DNA from: Rhodococcus sp. HNM0563
GTDB taxonomy: Bacteria > Actinomycetota > Actinomycetes > Mycobacteriales > Mycobacteriaceae
Direction of reading: 5' to 3'
Assembly (NCBI RefSeq): GCF_012726195.1
Contig: NZ_JAASAF010000007.1
Coordinates: forward strand, 62,001 to 126,000
DNA length: 64,000 nt
In this document: positions 8,318-19,477 of the stretch, in pieces
Position numbering within the stretch: position 1 is the first letter of the stretch
How the letters are laid out: the number at the start of each line of letters is the position of its first letter
The notes under the pieces: generated by a model
Told to the model about the DNA's origin: nothing
The model's input: only the letters and a program-made list of their open reading frames with translations
The model's database searches: none
Program-made: the position numbers and the translations under genes

Positions 8318-8349
8318 ACCTCCACCTTCTAGTGTTCGATATCACAGGA
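8318..8349. promoter_or_regulatory. Copy 2 of the 32-base element in front of an AraC gene
   Basis: Matches 4863-4894 at 30 of 32 positions and holds the same relation to its AraC gene, including the GGTGGAGGT segment on the minus strand. The remaining divergent region up to 8430 should contain the aphA promoter. Confidence 0.6.
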
Positions 8350-8448
8350 TCCACGCGTGTCCGGCGATGGAGACAACGGTGCGCAGCAGCCGAACTCGAA
8401 CAGACCGAAGGGATCCCGGTCGAGAACCGACAACAGGAGTGATCACCC

Positions 8449-10011
8449 ATGACGATTCAAGCACCCCTCGACGCAGTCGCCGCAACACCCAACGACGTGC
8501 GGCCGATGACGGGGTCGGAATACATCGAGTCGTTGAAGGACGGCCGCGAGGTCTACTTCCGCGGTGAGCGTGTCGACGACGTCACCACACACCCGGCCTT
8601 CCGGAACTCGGTGCGATCGATCGCGCGTATGTACGATGCGCTGCACGAACCGGCGTCCGCCGGGATCCTCACCGTTCCCACCGACACCGGCAACGGCGGC
8701 TTCACGCACCCGTTTTTCAAGACCTCGAAGTCGGCGGACGATCTGCTGCTGGCCAGGGACGCGATCGCAACATGGCAGCGTGAAGTCTACGGCTGGATGG
8801 GCCGCTCGCCCGACTACAAGGCTTCGTTCCTGGGGACGCTCGGTGCAAACGCCGACTTCTACGGCGACTACAAGCAGAACGCACTCGACTGGTACAAGAA
8901 GTCCCAGGAAAGGGTGCTGTACCTCAACCACGCCATCGTGAACCCGCCGATCGATCGTGACAAGCCTGCCGACGAGACCGCCGACATCTGCGTCCACGTC
9001 GAGGAGGAAACCGATGCCGGATTGATCGTCTCCGGGGCAAAGGTCGTGGCGACCGGCTCCGCGATCACGAACGCCAACTTCATCGCCCACTACGGACTTC
9101 CTCTGCGGAAGAAAGAGTTCGGGCTGATCTTCACCGTTCCGATGGATTCTCCCGGGCTGAAGTTGTTCTGCCGGACCTCGTACGAGATGAATGCTGCCGT
9201 GATGGGCAGCCCGTTCGACAATCCGTTGTCGAGCCGCTTCGACGAGAACGACGCGATCATGGTGTTCGACCGTGTCCTCGTGCCATGGGAGAACGTCTTC
9301 GCGTACGACACCGATACCACCAACGGATTCGTGATGAAGTCGGGCTTCATGGCGCGGTTCATGTTCCACGGATGTGCCCGCCTCGCGGTGAAGCTCGATT
9401 TCATCGCCGGCTGTGTGCTGAAGGCTGTGGAAATGACCGGTACCAACGGGTTCCGAGGTGTACAGATGCAGATCGGTGAGATCCTCAATTGGCGGGACAT
9501 GTTCTGGGGACTGTCTGATGCCATGGCGAAGACGCCCGACCAGTGGGTGAACGGGGCCGTACAACCGAACCTGAATTACGGTCTTGCCTACCGCACATTC
9601 ATGGGAGTGGGCTACCCGCGGATCAAGGAGATCATCCAGCAGACCCTGGGCAGCAGCCTGATCTACCTGAACTCTCATTCGAGCGACTGGGCGAACCCGG
9701 ACATCCGGCCGTACCTCGACCAGTACGTGCGCGGATCCAACGGCATCGCCGCAATCGACAGGGTGCAGCTGCTCAAACTGCTGTGGGATGCCGTCGGTAC
9801 CGAGTTCGGAGGCCGGCACGAACTGTACGAACGCAACTACGGCGGTGACCACGAGGCCGTGCGCTTCCAGACTCTGTTCGCCTATCAGGCACAGGGGTTG
9901 GATACGCAGCTCAAGGGATTTGCGGAACAGTGCATGTCCGAGTACGGCGTCGACGGCTGGAAGCGCCCCGATCTGATCAACAACGACGATCTGAAGATCA
10001 TCCGGAGCTGA
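8449..10011 (+). CDS. aphA: Two-component flavin monooxygenase, large subunit (4-alkylphenol 3-hydroxylase, AphA/HpaB type)
   Basis: A 520-residue FADH2-dependent aromatic hydroxylase of the 4-hydroxyphenylacetate 3-monooxygenase (HpaB) family, which fold like acyl-CoA dehydrogenases. It should convert 4-alkylphenols to 4-alkylcatechols using reduced flavin from the next gene. Family features include the N-terminal [22 protein letters not shown], the central [10 protein letters not shown] and the C-terminal [16 protein letters not shown]. The ATG follows an AGGAG at 8433-8440. Substrate preference for alkylphenols over hydroxyphenylacetate is inferred from the meta-cleavage neighbours and the adjacent agcAB genes, a pairing known in Rhodococcus. 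Confidence 0.85.
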   Translation: MTIQAPLDAVAATPNDVRPMTGSEYIESLKDGREVYFRGERVDDVTTHPAFRNSVRSIARMYDALHEPASAGILTVPTDTGNGGFTHPFFKTSKSADDLLLARDAIATWQREVYGWMGRSPDYKASFLGTLGANADFYGDYKQNALDWYKKSQERVLYLNHAIVNPPIDRDKPADETADICVHVEEETDAGLIVSGAKVVATGSAITNANFIAHYGLPLRKKEFGLIFTVPMDSPGLKLFCRTSYEMNAAVMGSPFDNPLSSRFDENDAIMVFDRVLVPWENVFAYDTDTTNGFVMKSGFMARFMFHGCARLAVKLDFIAGCVLKAVEMTGTNGFRGVQMQIGEILNWRDMFWGLSDAMAKTPDQWVNGAVQPNLNYGLAYRTFMGVGYPRIKEIIQQTLGSSLIYLNSHSSDWANPDIRPYLDQYVRGSNGIAAIDRVQLLKLLWDAVGTEFGGRHELYERNYGGDHEAVRFQTLFAYQAQGLDTQLKGFAEQCMSEYGVDGWKRPDLINNDDLKIIRS

Positions 10012-10035
10012 GCGGTACGACGGAGGAGGAGCACA

Positions 10036-10566
10036 ATGACGACCGATGGAACAGTCGACACCGAACTCGACGTCACACCGTTGCATATGCGGAAGGCCCT
10101 CGGGCGGTTCGTCAGTGGCGTTACCATCGTGACCACGGCGGAGCGTGAGGACGAGTCGGCGGTGCACGGAATGACCGCGAACGCATTCACGTCGGTGTCT
10201 CTCGACCCGCCGCTGGTACTCGTGTCGATTGCCAACCGGGCCAAGATGAACGAACGCATCACCGAGACAGGCCGCTACGGGGTATCCATTCTGGCCGGCG
10301 ACCAGGAGCCCTTGTCGCTGCACTTTGCGGGAGCCGCCAGCGAACCCGATCTTGTCCGCTTCGTGTGGCGAAAAGGTGTGCCGTTGCTCGAAGGCGCGTT
10401 GGTTCACCTTGCATGCACCGTGGTCGATTCGCATCCGGCGGGAGATCACACCTTGCATGTGGGGAGGGTCGAAGAGCTCCGTTACGACGATGGGCATCCG
10501 CTGGTCTTCTACACCGGTAGTTTCCGTTCGCTCGAATTGGTTCGTGACGACCCGTGGGGGTTCTGA
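10036..10566 (+). CDS. aphB: Flavin reductase component (AphB/HpaC type)
   Basis: A 176-residue flavin reductase-like protein that should supply FADH2 to the hydroxylase encoded 24 bases upstream, at the expense of NADH. Features are KALGRFVSGVTIVTT near residue 20, HGMTANAFTSVSLDPPLVLVSI in the flavin-binding half, and the C-terminal GHPLVFYTGSFRSLE. GGAGGAGGAG precedes the start. A perfect GC hairpin 18 bases after the stop closes the unit. Confidence 0.85.
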   Translation: MTTDGTVDTELDVTPLHMRKALGRFVSGVTIVTTAEREDESAVHGMTANAFTSVSLDPPLVLVSIANRAKMNERITETGRYGVSILAGDQEPLSLHFAGAASEPDLVRFVWRKGVPLLEGALVHLACTVVDSHPAGDHTLHVGRVEELRYDDGHPLVFYTGSFRSLELVRDDPWGF

Positions 10567-10584
10567 GACAAGCACAGCAGTGCA

Positions 10585-10610
10585 GCGGCCGCGACGAATG
10601 TCGCGGCCGC
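10585..10610. terminator. Perfect 11-bp hairpin after aphB
   Basis: Stem GCGGCCGCGAC (10585-10595) and its complement (10600-10610) enclose a GAAT loop and are followed by TTCGGTGTTTTCC. This is the most classical intrinsic terminator in the window and lies between convergent genes. Confidence 0.85.
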
Positions 10611-10637
10611 TTCGGTGTTTTCCATCCGTTGTCGAAG

Positions 10638-11051
10638 TTACCGGGCCGCACGGGTCGCGATCTCGTCCGCGCGGAGTGTTGCAGCGGAGGTTCCTGCTAT
10701 GGACCAATTCTCCGGATCGACCTCGATGATCCGACCACGGACCGGTTCCTTCGTCGATCCCAGGATCTCGACGATCAGGTTCGTGAATCGGGCAGCGAGT
10801 TCCTGCCGCTGCTCGACGGGACGTCCGGCGAGGACAACGGCGGTGAAATAGGGTGCCGCAACACCACCGTCAGAGACGATGGTGCCGGCTGTAGCGACGT
10901 CCTCGGGTGAATATCGGACGATGAACATCCGTACCCGATCCATCGGAGCGCCGAGAACCTCCGCATATGCGCGGCTTGCCTCGATCAGCAGACGGCGATG
11001 CTGGTCTGACGTGTATACACCATCGACGAGGTGGAAATGGGCTACCGGCAT
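10638..11051 (-). CDS. Tautomerase-superfamily protein, long form (cis-CaaD-like)
   Basis: A 137-residue protein starting Met-Pro-Val, so the mature protein would carry the catalytic Pro-1 of the tautomerase superfamily. It is twice the length of the 4-OT at 2152 and resembles the trimeric cis-3-chloroacrylate dehalogenase/MSAD-type group, which fuse two beta-alpha-beta units. Arg residues in DQHRRLLIEASR and VRMFIVRYSP could serve the active site. GAGGAG precedes the ATG. It is encoded 30 bases after the SDR gene on the same strand. A role in isomerising alkyl-substituted pathway intermediates is possible; a hydratase/dehalogenase role cannot be excluded. Confidence 0.7.
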   Translation of the reverse strand: MPVAHFHLVDGVYTSDQHRRLLIEASRAYAEVLGAPMDRVRMFIVRYSPEDVATAGTIVSDGGVAAPYFTAVVLAGRPVEQRQELAARFTNLIVEILGSTKEPVRGRIIEVDPENWSIAGTSAATLRADEIATRAAR

Positions 11052-11081
11052 GAAAACTCCTCGAGTGGTCGACTGTTCGAA

Positions 11082-11837
11082 CTAGTGGATTCCGCGCTGG
11101 GTACCGGCGTCGACGTTGAGTACGCTCCCGTGGAGGACTCCGGCTTCCGGAGCAAGCAACGTTTCGAGCACCCACCCGAGTTCGTCCAGTGTCGGGAGTC
11201 TGCCGAGTGTTGTCCTGGCGCGGTAGCGACTCCAGATCTCCTCCGGATCGCGCCCGGTTTCGGCCGCTTCGGCGTCGACGAATCTGTGCAGCCGCGGTGT
11301 ATCGACCGGGCCCGGGGCGATCGTGTGAGTGGTGATGCCTTTCGGGCCGTAGAGGGCGCTGAGCTGCCGCATGAGGTTGAAGACTGCCGCGTTGACGGTA
11401 CCGGGCCCGGCATCGAGCGGACCCGGCTCGAGTCCGAGCGAACCTGCGACAGTGACGAATCGCGACCCCGGGACGAGATGACCGCGGACCGCGTGCAGTA
11501 GCCGTACGAGCCCTCCGACCTTGATGTTCGCCCCGATCGCAAGGTCGCTCGGCGCGATCGTGTCGGCAGATCCGCGAACGGGCAGCCCGGCAGCGAAGAC
11601 GGCCATGCGCACCGGAGTATCGAGCTGTGCGGCGATCGCCTCGATCGCACTGTCGTCGGCGATATCGGCTACGCAGGGTATGACCAGCGCGTTTCCGGAT
11701 GCGAGTTCATCCAATTCGGTGTGGTTGCGAGCGACTGCGACCACACGAAGCCCTTGGCGGGTCAACCTGCGTGTGAACTCGCGTCCCATCGCGCCTGTGG
11801 CGCCCACGACCACACACGATGTGGGGCTGGTGTCCAT
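11082..11837 (-). CDS. Short-chain dehydrogenase-like protein lacking the YxxxK motif
   Basis: A 251-residue Rossmann protein with the SDR nucleotide motif GATGAMG at residues 12-18 and an FAAG segment in the position of NNAG. A Ser is present in TVAGSLG, but where the catalytic Tyr-x3-Lys should be the sequence reads PGTVNAAV, so both Tyr and Lys appear replaced. The C-terminal GSVLNVDAG is typical of SDRs. GAGGAG stands before the ATG. A strong hairpin separates it from the upstream aldehyde dehydrogenase. It may bind nucleotide without oxidoreductase activity or use other chemistry; its pathway role is unknown. Confidence 0.75.
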   Translation of the reverse strand: MDTSPTSCVVVGATGAMGREFTRRLTRQGLRVVAVARNHTELDELASGNALVIPCVADIADDSAIEAIAAQLDTPVRMAVFAAGLPVRGSADTIAPSDLAIGANIKVGGLVRLLHAVRGHLVPGSRFVTVAGSLGLEPGPLDAGPGTVNAAVFNLMRQLSALYGPKGITTHTIAPGPVDTPRLHRFVDAEAAETGRDPEEIWSRYRARTTLGRLPTLDELGWVLETLLAPEAGVLHGSVLNVDAGTQRGIH

Positions 11838-11862
11838 GGAGTGCTCCTCTGTGAGACAACGA

Positions 11863-11895
11863 CGCGGCCGACGCGGTGTCTTCGCGTCGGCCGCG
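11863..11895 (-). terminator. Perfect 13-bp hairpin between the aldehyde dehydrogenase and SDR genes
   Basis: CGCGGCCGACGCG (11863-11875) pairs perfectly with 11883-11895 around a 7-base loop. Both flanking genes are on the minus strand, so the hairpin should separate the dehydrogenase-aldolase unit from the SDR-tautomerase unit or attenuate read-through. Confidence 0.75.
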
Positions 11896-11913
11896 CAGGT
11901 GCGGTCGATTCGG

Positions 11914-13392
11914 TCAGTGGCGCAGGCGCATCGTTACTGCCCGCGGCTCGGTGAAGAAGTCGCGCGAGTACTGGCCACCCTCGCGGCCGAGCCCACTGCT
12001 GCCCTCACCGCCGAACGGCAGTCGAAGGTCGCGTTCGAAGAACGTGTTGATCCACACCGTGCCGGCCTTCCATCGAGCAGCCATCCGGTGGGCTCGGTCG
12101 AGGTTCTGAGTGAACAGCATTCCCGCGAGCCCGTATGGAGAGTCGTTGGTGATGCGAAGTGCCTCGTCCTCGGTGTCGAACCCGAGGACGGTCTCGACGG
12201 GCCCGAAGATTTCTTCCCGTGCGGTGCGGGACTCGTTGGTCAAGCCCGTGATGACTGTCGGCGGGTAGTAGAAGCCCGCGGCGTGATCTGCACCGGTCAG
12301 GCGCGCTCCACCGGTGATGATCTTGCCGCCTTCTTCTTGCGCGAGCTCGACGTAGCTGTGGACCTTCTCGAGGTGCCGCTGCTCGATGAGTGGCCCGATG
12401 AAGTTCGACGGGTCCTTCGGGTCGCCGACAGTGAGCTTGCTCGCCTCCTCGGTGAAACGAGCGAGGAACTCGTCCATGATGCTGTTCTGAACGAGCAGCC
12501 GCGACCCGGACAGACATACCTGTCCGTTGCCCGCGAAGATCGCCCGGATCGACATGGGTACCGCCACATCGAGATCGGCGTCGTCGAAGATGATGTTCGC
12601 TGATTTACCGCCCATCTCCGCCGACACCGGCGTGTGGTTGGGGGCAGCGGACTGCAGGATCTTCACCCCGGTGGCGCTGGAGCCGGTGAAGGTGATCCGG
12701 TCGACCCGCGGGTCGGAGGTCAGTGGCCCGGCGACGGCCTCGCCCCCGAAACCGTGCACCACGTTGAGGACACCTTCGGGCAGGCCTGCCTCGAGCGCGA
12801 GCTCGGCGAAACGATGCGCGGTCAGCGGCGTCTGAGGTGCTGGCTTGAGGACAGTCGTGTTTCCGAAGGCCAGGGCCGGCGCTATCTTCCAGGTGGCCAG
12901 CATGAGCGGCGCGTTCCACGGGCTGATCGCCGACACTACTCCGGCAGGTGGATACAGCACATAGGAGAACAGGTCGCCATCCGGGTAGGCCTCGTTGGCT
13001 GCCAATGAGACATAGTCGGCGAAGAACCGCAAATTATGGGCAACACGGGGTATTTCGGCGTGCAGCGACTGGTTGATTCCTTTGCCGCCGTCCCGGGTTT
13101 CGAGGAGGGCGAGTTCGTCGCGGTGCTCGTCGACCTTGTCGGCGACCGCATGCAGGATCTTCGCCCGTTCCTTCGGGGACATCTGCGGCCAGGGACCTTC
13201 GTCGAACGCGGTGCGAGCCGAGGTGATCGCTGCTCTGCCATCGTCGGCGGTGCCTTTCGGGACGAGCCCGAGGAGCGAGCCATCGTGCGGGTCACGCGTT
13301 TCGAAGGTCGCGCCGTCCGAGGCTTGCTTCCATTCGCCGCCGATGAGGTGGCGGACTTCGCCGACCTGCGCTGGTCTCTGTGTCTGAGTCAT
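11914..13392 (-). CDS. 2-hydroxymuconic semialdehyde dehydrogenase (aldehyde dehydrogenase)
   Basis: A 492-residue NAD-dependent aldehyde dehydrogenase. The general-base Glu is in SAEMGGKSAN and the nucleophile Cys in GNGQVCLSGSR; the NAD site segment is FTGSSATG. The position among meta-cleavage genes and the absence of a ring-fission-product hydrolase point to oxidation of 2-hydroxymuconic (or 5-alkyl-2-hydroxymuconic) semialdehyde, as for DmpC/XylG. AGGAG precedes the ATG. It lies 21 bases downstream of the aldolase gene and is probably the last gene of that unit, which ends in a hairpin. Confidence 0.85.
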   Translation of the reverse strand: MTQTQRPAQVGEVRHLIGGEWKQASDGATFETRDPHDGSLLGLVPKGTADDGRAAITSARTAFDEGPWPQMSPKERAKILHAVADKVDEHRDELALLETRDGGKGINQSLHAEIPRVAHNLRFFADYVSLAANEAYPDGDLFSYVLYPPAGVVSAISPWNAPLMLATWKIAPALAFGNTTVLKPAPQTPLTAHRFAELALEAGLPEGVLNVVHGFGGEAVAGPLTSDPRVDRITFTGSSATGVKILQSAAPNHTPVSAEMGGKSANIIFDDADLDVAVPMSIRAIFAGNGQVCLSGSRLLVQNSIMDEFLARFTEEASKLTVGDPKDPSNFIGPLIEQRHLEKVHSYVELAQEEGGKIITGGARLTGADHAAGFYYPPTVITGLTNESRTAREEIFGPVETVLGFDTEDEALRITNDSPYGLAGMLFTQNLDRAHRMAARWKAGTVWINTFFERDLRLPFGGEGSSGLGREGGQYSRDFFTEPRAVTMRLRH

Positions 13393-13413
13393 CTCGGGAT
13401 CTCCTGGTGGGTG

Positions 13414-15563
<2,150 letters not shown>

Positions 15564-16658
15564 ATGACCGACCCGAACGCCCGCTTCGACATCGCGCACC
15601 TTGCCCGTGCAGAGCTGTTCACCCCGAAGCCGCAGGAGACCCTGGACTTCTTTACGAAGTTCCTCGGCATGTACGTCACACACCGTGAGGGACAGTCCGT
15701 CTACCTCCGTGGTTACGAGGACCCCTACCAGTGGAGCCTCAAGGTCACCGAGGCCGCCGAGTCCGGTATGGGCCACGCCGCGCTGCGGGCCAGCTCACCC
15801 GATGCGCTCGAACGCCGCGTCGCGTCGCTGAAGCAGGGAAATATCGACGGCAAGTGGACCGAGGACCAATACGGCTACGGCAAGACCTTCGAGTTCCAGT
15901 CGCCCGACGGCCACAACCTGCAGTTGCTGTGGGAAGTGGAGAAGTACAAGGCTCCGGACGAACTGCGAAGCAAGATTCTCTCGCGCCCCTCGAAGAAGCC
16001 GCTGTCGGGAATTCCGGTCAAGCGGATCGATCACCTCAACCTCATGGCCTCGGACGTGACAGCGATCAAGGATTCGTTCGAACGGCACCTCGGGTTCCGC
16101 ACCACCGAGCGCGTGGTGGACGGCAACGTCGAGATCGGGGCGTGGATGAGTTCGAACCTGCTCGGCCATGAGGTCGCGTGCATGCGCGACATGACCGGTG
16201 GACACGGCAAGCTGCACCATCTGGCCTTCTACTACGGCACCGGGCAGCACCTCGCCGATGCGGTGGAAATGTTTCGCGACTACGACATCCGAATCGAGGC
16301 CGGACCGGACAAGCACGGCATCACCCAAGGGCAGTTCCTCTATGTGTTCGAACCCGGTGGCAACCGCATCGAACTGTTCGGCGAGGCGGGATATCTTCAT
16401 CTGGATCCGGATGCGGATACCAAGACCTGGCAGATGTCCGACATCGATACCGGACTGGCGGTCGGTGGCGCGAAGCTGCCGTGGGAGACCTACTTCACCT
16501 ACGGCACGCCGAGCCCCCTCGAACTGGATCATCACATCGAGAAGTTTTCCCACTTCGGGCCGGGCACACCGGTTGAGGATCCTGATGTGATCGCGGCAGA
16601 ACAGGCGATTCCGGACGACATCGACCGCTCGCGCGCGGTCGCGGGGTCTCCGCTCTGA
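15564..16658 (+). CDS. aphC: Catechol 2,3-dioxygenase (extradiol, vicinal-oxygen-chelate type; AphC-like)
   Basis: A 364-residue type I extradiol dioxygenase made of two VOC modules. The Fe(II) ligands should be His157 (KRIDHLNLM), His219 (KLHHLAFYY) and Glu270 (NRIELFGEAG). It cleaves catechol or 4-alkylcatechol between C2 and C3 to a 2-hydroxymuconic semialdehyde. The ATG at 15564 follows AGGAG at 15554; the frame is open upstream, but without family similarity. It is the only ring-cleavage enzyme in the window and is where the agcAB and aphAB branches converge. A large hairpin follows. Confidence 0.9.
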   Translation: MTDPNARFDIAHLARAELFTPKPQETLDFFTKFLGMYVTHREGQSVYLRGYEDPYQWSLKVTEAAESGMGHAALRASSPDALERRVASLKQGNIDGKWTEDQYGYGKTFEFQSPDGHNLQLLWEVEKYKAPDELRSKILSRPSKKPLSGIPVKRIDHLNLMASDVTAIKDSFERHLGFRTTERVVDGNVEIGAWMSSNLLGHEVACMRDMTGGHGKLHHLAFYYGTGQHLADAVEMFRDYDIRIEAGPDKHGITQGQFLYVFEPGGNRIELFGEAGYLHLDPDADTKTWQMSDIDTGLAVGGAKLPWETYFTYGTPSPLELDHHIEKFSHFGPGTPVEDPDVIAAEQAIPDDIDRSRAVAGSPL

Positions 16659-16670
16659 TCGATCCGCCCC

Positions 16671-16723
16671 CGAATGCGTACATCTTGACGGTTTCGATCG
16701 CCGCCGCAAGGTGTACGCATTCG
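16671..16723 (+). terminator. 12-bp inverted repeat after the dioxygenase gene
   Basis: CGAATGCGTACA (16671-16682) pairs perfectly with TGTACGCATTCG (16712-16723). The 29-base loop can continue the stem with CTTG/CAAG. There is no T-run. It may end the aphC transcript or stabilise its 3' end before the lipoprotein gene on the same strand. Confidence 0.6.
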
Positions 16724-16817
16724 CGCTGTCGACTCTCGGTTTCCAACCGAGTCGGCCCAATTTGCCCGGTGTTTCATCGGCCGGCAGCACTGTCAACGTT
16801 CTGGCGAAGGGAATCGA

Positions 16818-17867
16818 ATGAGAATCGGAACACGTCTCGGGCTTGCAGGGGTCATTTCTGGCGCGCTCTGTCTGACGCTAGCCGCATGCAGTACGTCCGA
16901 ACCTGCCTCGCAGGACGGGGCCGTATCGGGCCGAACATCCTCGCCACCGGCTGAGCTGGCCTCTGCTGCAGGTGCTGACCAAGCGGACATCGAAGTTGTG
17001 CTTCTGGGTACCGGAAGTCCCGTTCCGAGCGTCGAGAGGTTCGGTAATTCGACCTTGGTCCGGGCAAATGGGCTCAACCTCGTTTTCGACGCAGGCCGTG
17101 GTGCCTCGATCCGTTTGAATCAGCTGGGCGTCCCGATCGGCACAATCGACGGAGTGTTCCTCACCCATTTCCATTCTGACCACGTCAATGGGCTCGCTGA
17201 CCTGTGGCTCACCGGCTATATTCCGGCGCTGGGCGGTCGTGAAGGTTCATTCCACCTATATGGTCCTCCAGGCGTCAGCCAGATCAGCGATGGCCTTCTG
17301 CTCACGCACCAGAACGATATCGATGTCCGTGTCGCGGACGAGAATTTGCTTCGCGATACCGCGGCCATCACCCCCCATGAGTTCGACGACGAAGGCGTCA
17401 TCTTTGATAGGGATGATGTGCGTGTGACGATGTTCGAGGTCGAACACGATGCGGCCGGCGCAATAGATCCGGCAGTGGGTTACCGGATCGACTACGGCGA
17501 GAGTTCGGTTCTGATCAGCGGAGATACCCGACCGACTCCGAATATACTGAAGTACGGTGAGGACGTCGACCTGCTCATCCACGAGGTTGCAGACTTCGTC
17601 GATCCGTCACTTCCCGCTCTGCAGAATGTGTATTCGCATCACACCAACCCCCAGCAGGCTGGTGAGATTTTTGCTCGTACGCGACCGGCGATGGCTGCGT
17701 ACTCCCACATCGTGCACGGGGCACCGCCTCGGATCCCGGATCTGCCAATCGAAGTGATTGTCGAGCGCACCCGCGAAACATACGACGGTCCATTGACTGT
17801 GGGCGAAGACCTGATGGCATTTTATATTTCTGATCGAGACGTTCGGGTCGAATCACACACGGGGTAA
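16818..17867 (+). CDS. Secreted lipoprotein with metallo-beta-lactamase fold (RNase Z/arylsulfatase-like)
   Basis: A 349-residue protein with a lipoprotein signal: positively charged start, hydrophobic core and lipobox LAAC with Cys24. The mature part is an MBL-fold hydrolase with the motif HFHSDH at 117-122 and later metal ligands in SGDTRPTP and YSHIVHG. The ElaC/arylsulfatase subgroup is the nearest type I recognise. It would sit on the outer face of the cell membrane. AAGGGAA precedes the ATG. It stands between the dioxygenase gene and IS remnants; a hydrolytic role on a phenolic ester, sulfate or lactone is speculation. Confidence 0.8.
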   Translation: MRIGTRLGLAGVISGALCLTLAACSTSEPASQDGAVSGRTSSPPAELASAAGADQADIEVVLLGTGSPVPSVERFGNSTLVRANGLNLVFDAGRGASIRLNQLGVPIGTIDGVFLTHFHSDHVNGLADLWLTGYIPALGGREGSFHLYGPPGVSQISDGLLLTHQNDIDVRVADENLLRDTAAITPHEFDDEGVIFDRDDVRVTMFEVEHDAAGAIDPAVGYRIDYGESSVLISGDTRPTPNILKYGEDVDLLIHEVADFVDPSLPALQNVYSHHTNPQQAGEIFARTRPAMAAYSHIVHGAPPRIPDLPIEVIVERTRETYDGPLTVGEDLMAFYISDRDVRVESHTG

Positions 17868-17915
17868 CCGTCAGGGTGCCGTAGTTGTTGACTTCCAGGT
17901 CTGTGAACTGCGGTT

Positions 17916-18145
17916 TCATGCACACAGGACCAGGTCGACAGCGCGATGAGGGTCGGCGGCCAATCGCCGGCACGCCCGGGCGATGTTCGATTCCCAGCCC
18001 GACGATGAAGACCGACCACAACGTTCCTCAACGTCGCCATCACCTGCGGACCATGACCGGTGCGGACGGTGGAGCGGTCCTCATCGAACGTCACATCCCG
18101 CACGTAGTGGATCTTGTTCTCGATGTGCCAATGCCCCACGAATCC
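17916..18145 (-). pseudogene. ISAs1-family transposase, C-terminal remnant
   Basis: Minus-strand translation begins GHWHIENKIHYVRDV and continues with FDEDRSTVRTG and VMATLRN, the conserved C-terminal block of ISAs1 (H-repeat) transposases. A frameshift near 17995-18010 moves the remainder (SNIARACRRLAADPHRAV, stop at 17916) into another frame. The 5' part is missing: the remnant stops exactly where the ISL3 left end begins. The outer end of this element may be near 17873 (CAGGG), just after the lipoprotein stop. Confidence 0.75.
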
Positions 18146-18166
18146 GGCTCTTCCGAGTTAGCAGGG
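18146..18166. repeat. ISL3 left terminal inverted repeat
   Basis: Begins GGCTCTTCCGAGTTAGCAGG; about 15 of the first 21 positions match the right end at 19578-19598 read on the minus strand. Confidence 0.75.
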
Positions 18167-19477
18167 GCGGAGCTGCCTGACACTTGACGCCCGCCGAGAC
18201 TGGCGGGTGCAGGCCACCGTACCCGCCGACGTTGATTCTCCGGGTTGCGGAACCCGAACGCGATCCTGCCGACGTGCTTGACGATCCGGTTGTAGCCCTC
18301 GCTGCGGGCGTTCGACAGGCCGGTGGTGATCGCCAGGACCATCGGGTCCTGCCACGTGGTGATGGTGTTCGCGAACGCGGCGATCTCGGGCACCGAGCAG
18401 GCGGCACAGAACTCGTAGAACCGATACAACGCATCTCGAACCTCGTAGCGAAGCCCACCACGATCGGTGCACGCCAACACATCTCGAAGCAACTCCTTGA
18501 CGATCCAAGCCGCTGCGATGTCCCCGTTCGGGTCCGCGGAGGTGAGCTTGTCGAACAGGACGCGCCGCTGCTCGTCTGTGAGCCGTTCCGCGGCCCGCAG
18601 TAGCCGGCGCCGGTTGATCCACTCGACGTCGGACTTGCGGCCCCGGCGGCCTCGCCGGGTCTGGGTGATCCGCCGGCGCACCGCGTCGACCATCTCGTTG
18701 GCCTTCTTCGCCAGGTGGAAGCGGTCCACCACGACGCGGGCGTGCGGAAGAGCTTCACGGACGGCCTTCGCGTAGACGGCGGACATGTCGATGGCGACGT
18801 GGGTGATCGGGGCTTTCCAGTCCGGGTCGCACCCCGCGAACCAGTCGGTGACCACCGCCGAGGTGCGCCCGTTCACCTGCACCAACAGTCCCTGATCGCC
18901 GGAGATGTCGACCAGGCCGGTGTCCCACCGATCGACCCGCGTCCGGCGGCCGGTCTCCTCGCAGATCTCCCAGCGGGCTCGGCCGCGGCGTGTCTCGTCG
19001 ATGCCGAGGACCCGCACTGGTGCGGGAGCGACTTCAAGGACGGGGTCGGCGACCGCCACCACCGCACGATGACAGGTGTTCCACGTGCAGCCGTACGCGG
19101 CGACCGCCTGCACTGACCGATCGTCGTCGAGGACCGCCAGTGCCATCTCGGACTTCGCCCACGCTGTCACCCGTGACCGCGGTGGAATCTGCGGCACCGA
19201 CTCGGTGAACCCCCTTCCGGTCACACACGATGTTGGTGCACAACCACTTCCGCTTGCGCCACACCAGGTTCGGCCGGTCTGGACCGATCATGATGTCCCG
19301 TGGGCGGGTGCTGACCCACCTCTTCGAACGCGTCGACCGGTGCGCACACTTCGGGCACCGTCCGACCCATTGGGGTGCGGTGCGGATCTCGACCACACGG
19401 GTTCCGTCGCCATCGACACGAACGGTCTCGACGACAATGCCGTCGGGACCGAACAGCCGTGAACTACTGTTGGGCAT
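18158..19477 (-). pseudogene. ISL3-family transposase with two frameshifts
   Basis: The N-terminal zinc-ribbon part (RCPKCAHRSTRSKRW, WLCTNIVCDRKG) is in one frame. The body (FTESVPQIPPRSRV onward, with LGIDETRRGR, AIDMSAVYAKAV and NARSEGYNRIVKH giving the DDE residues) is in a second. The tail (ACTRQSRRASSVRQLRPC) is in a third. The first shift is explained by one extra C in the five-C run 19210-19214, the second by one lost base at 18211-18216. Net change is zero, and the repaired protein would have 439 residues, normal for the family. Either real decay or homopolymer errors in the assembly could explain this. Confidence 0.85.

Noticed and set aside
8443-10707. A 754-codon open frame on the minus strand across aphA and aphB
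   Set aside because: It mirrors the codon pattern of the real genes, has no family features, and aphAB carry clear motifs. Long antisense frames are normal at this GC content.
18091-19224. Reading the ISL3 gene as a functional 377-residue transposase
   Set aside because: It lacks the N-terminal zinc ribbon and has a non-family tail; both missing parts are found in other frames next to single-base indels.
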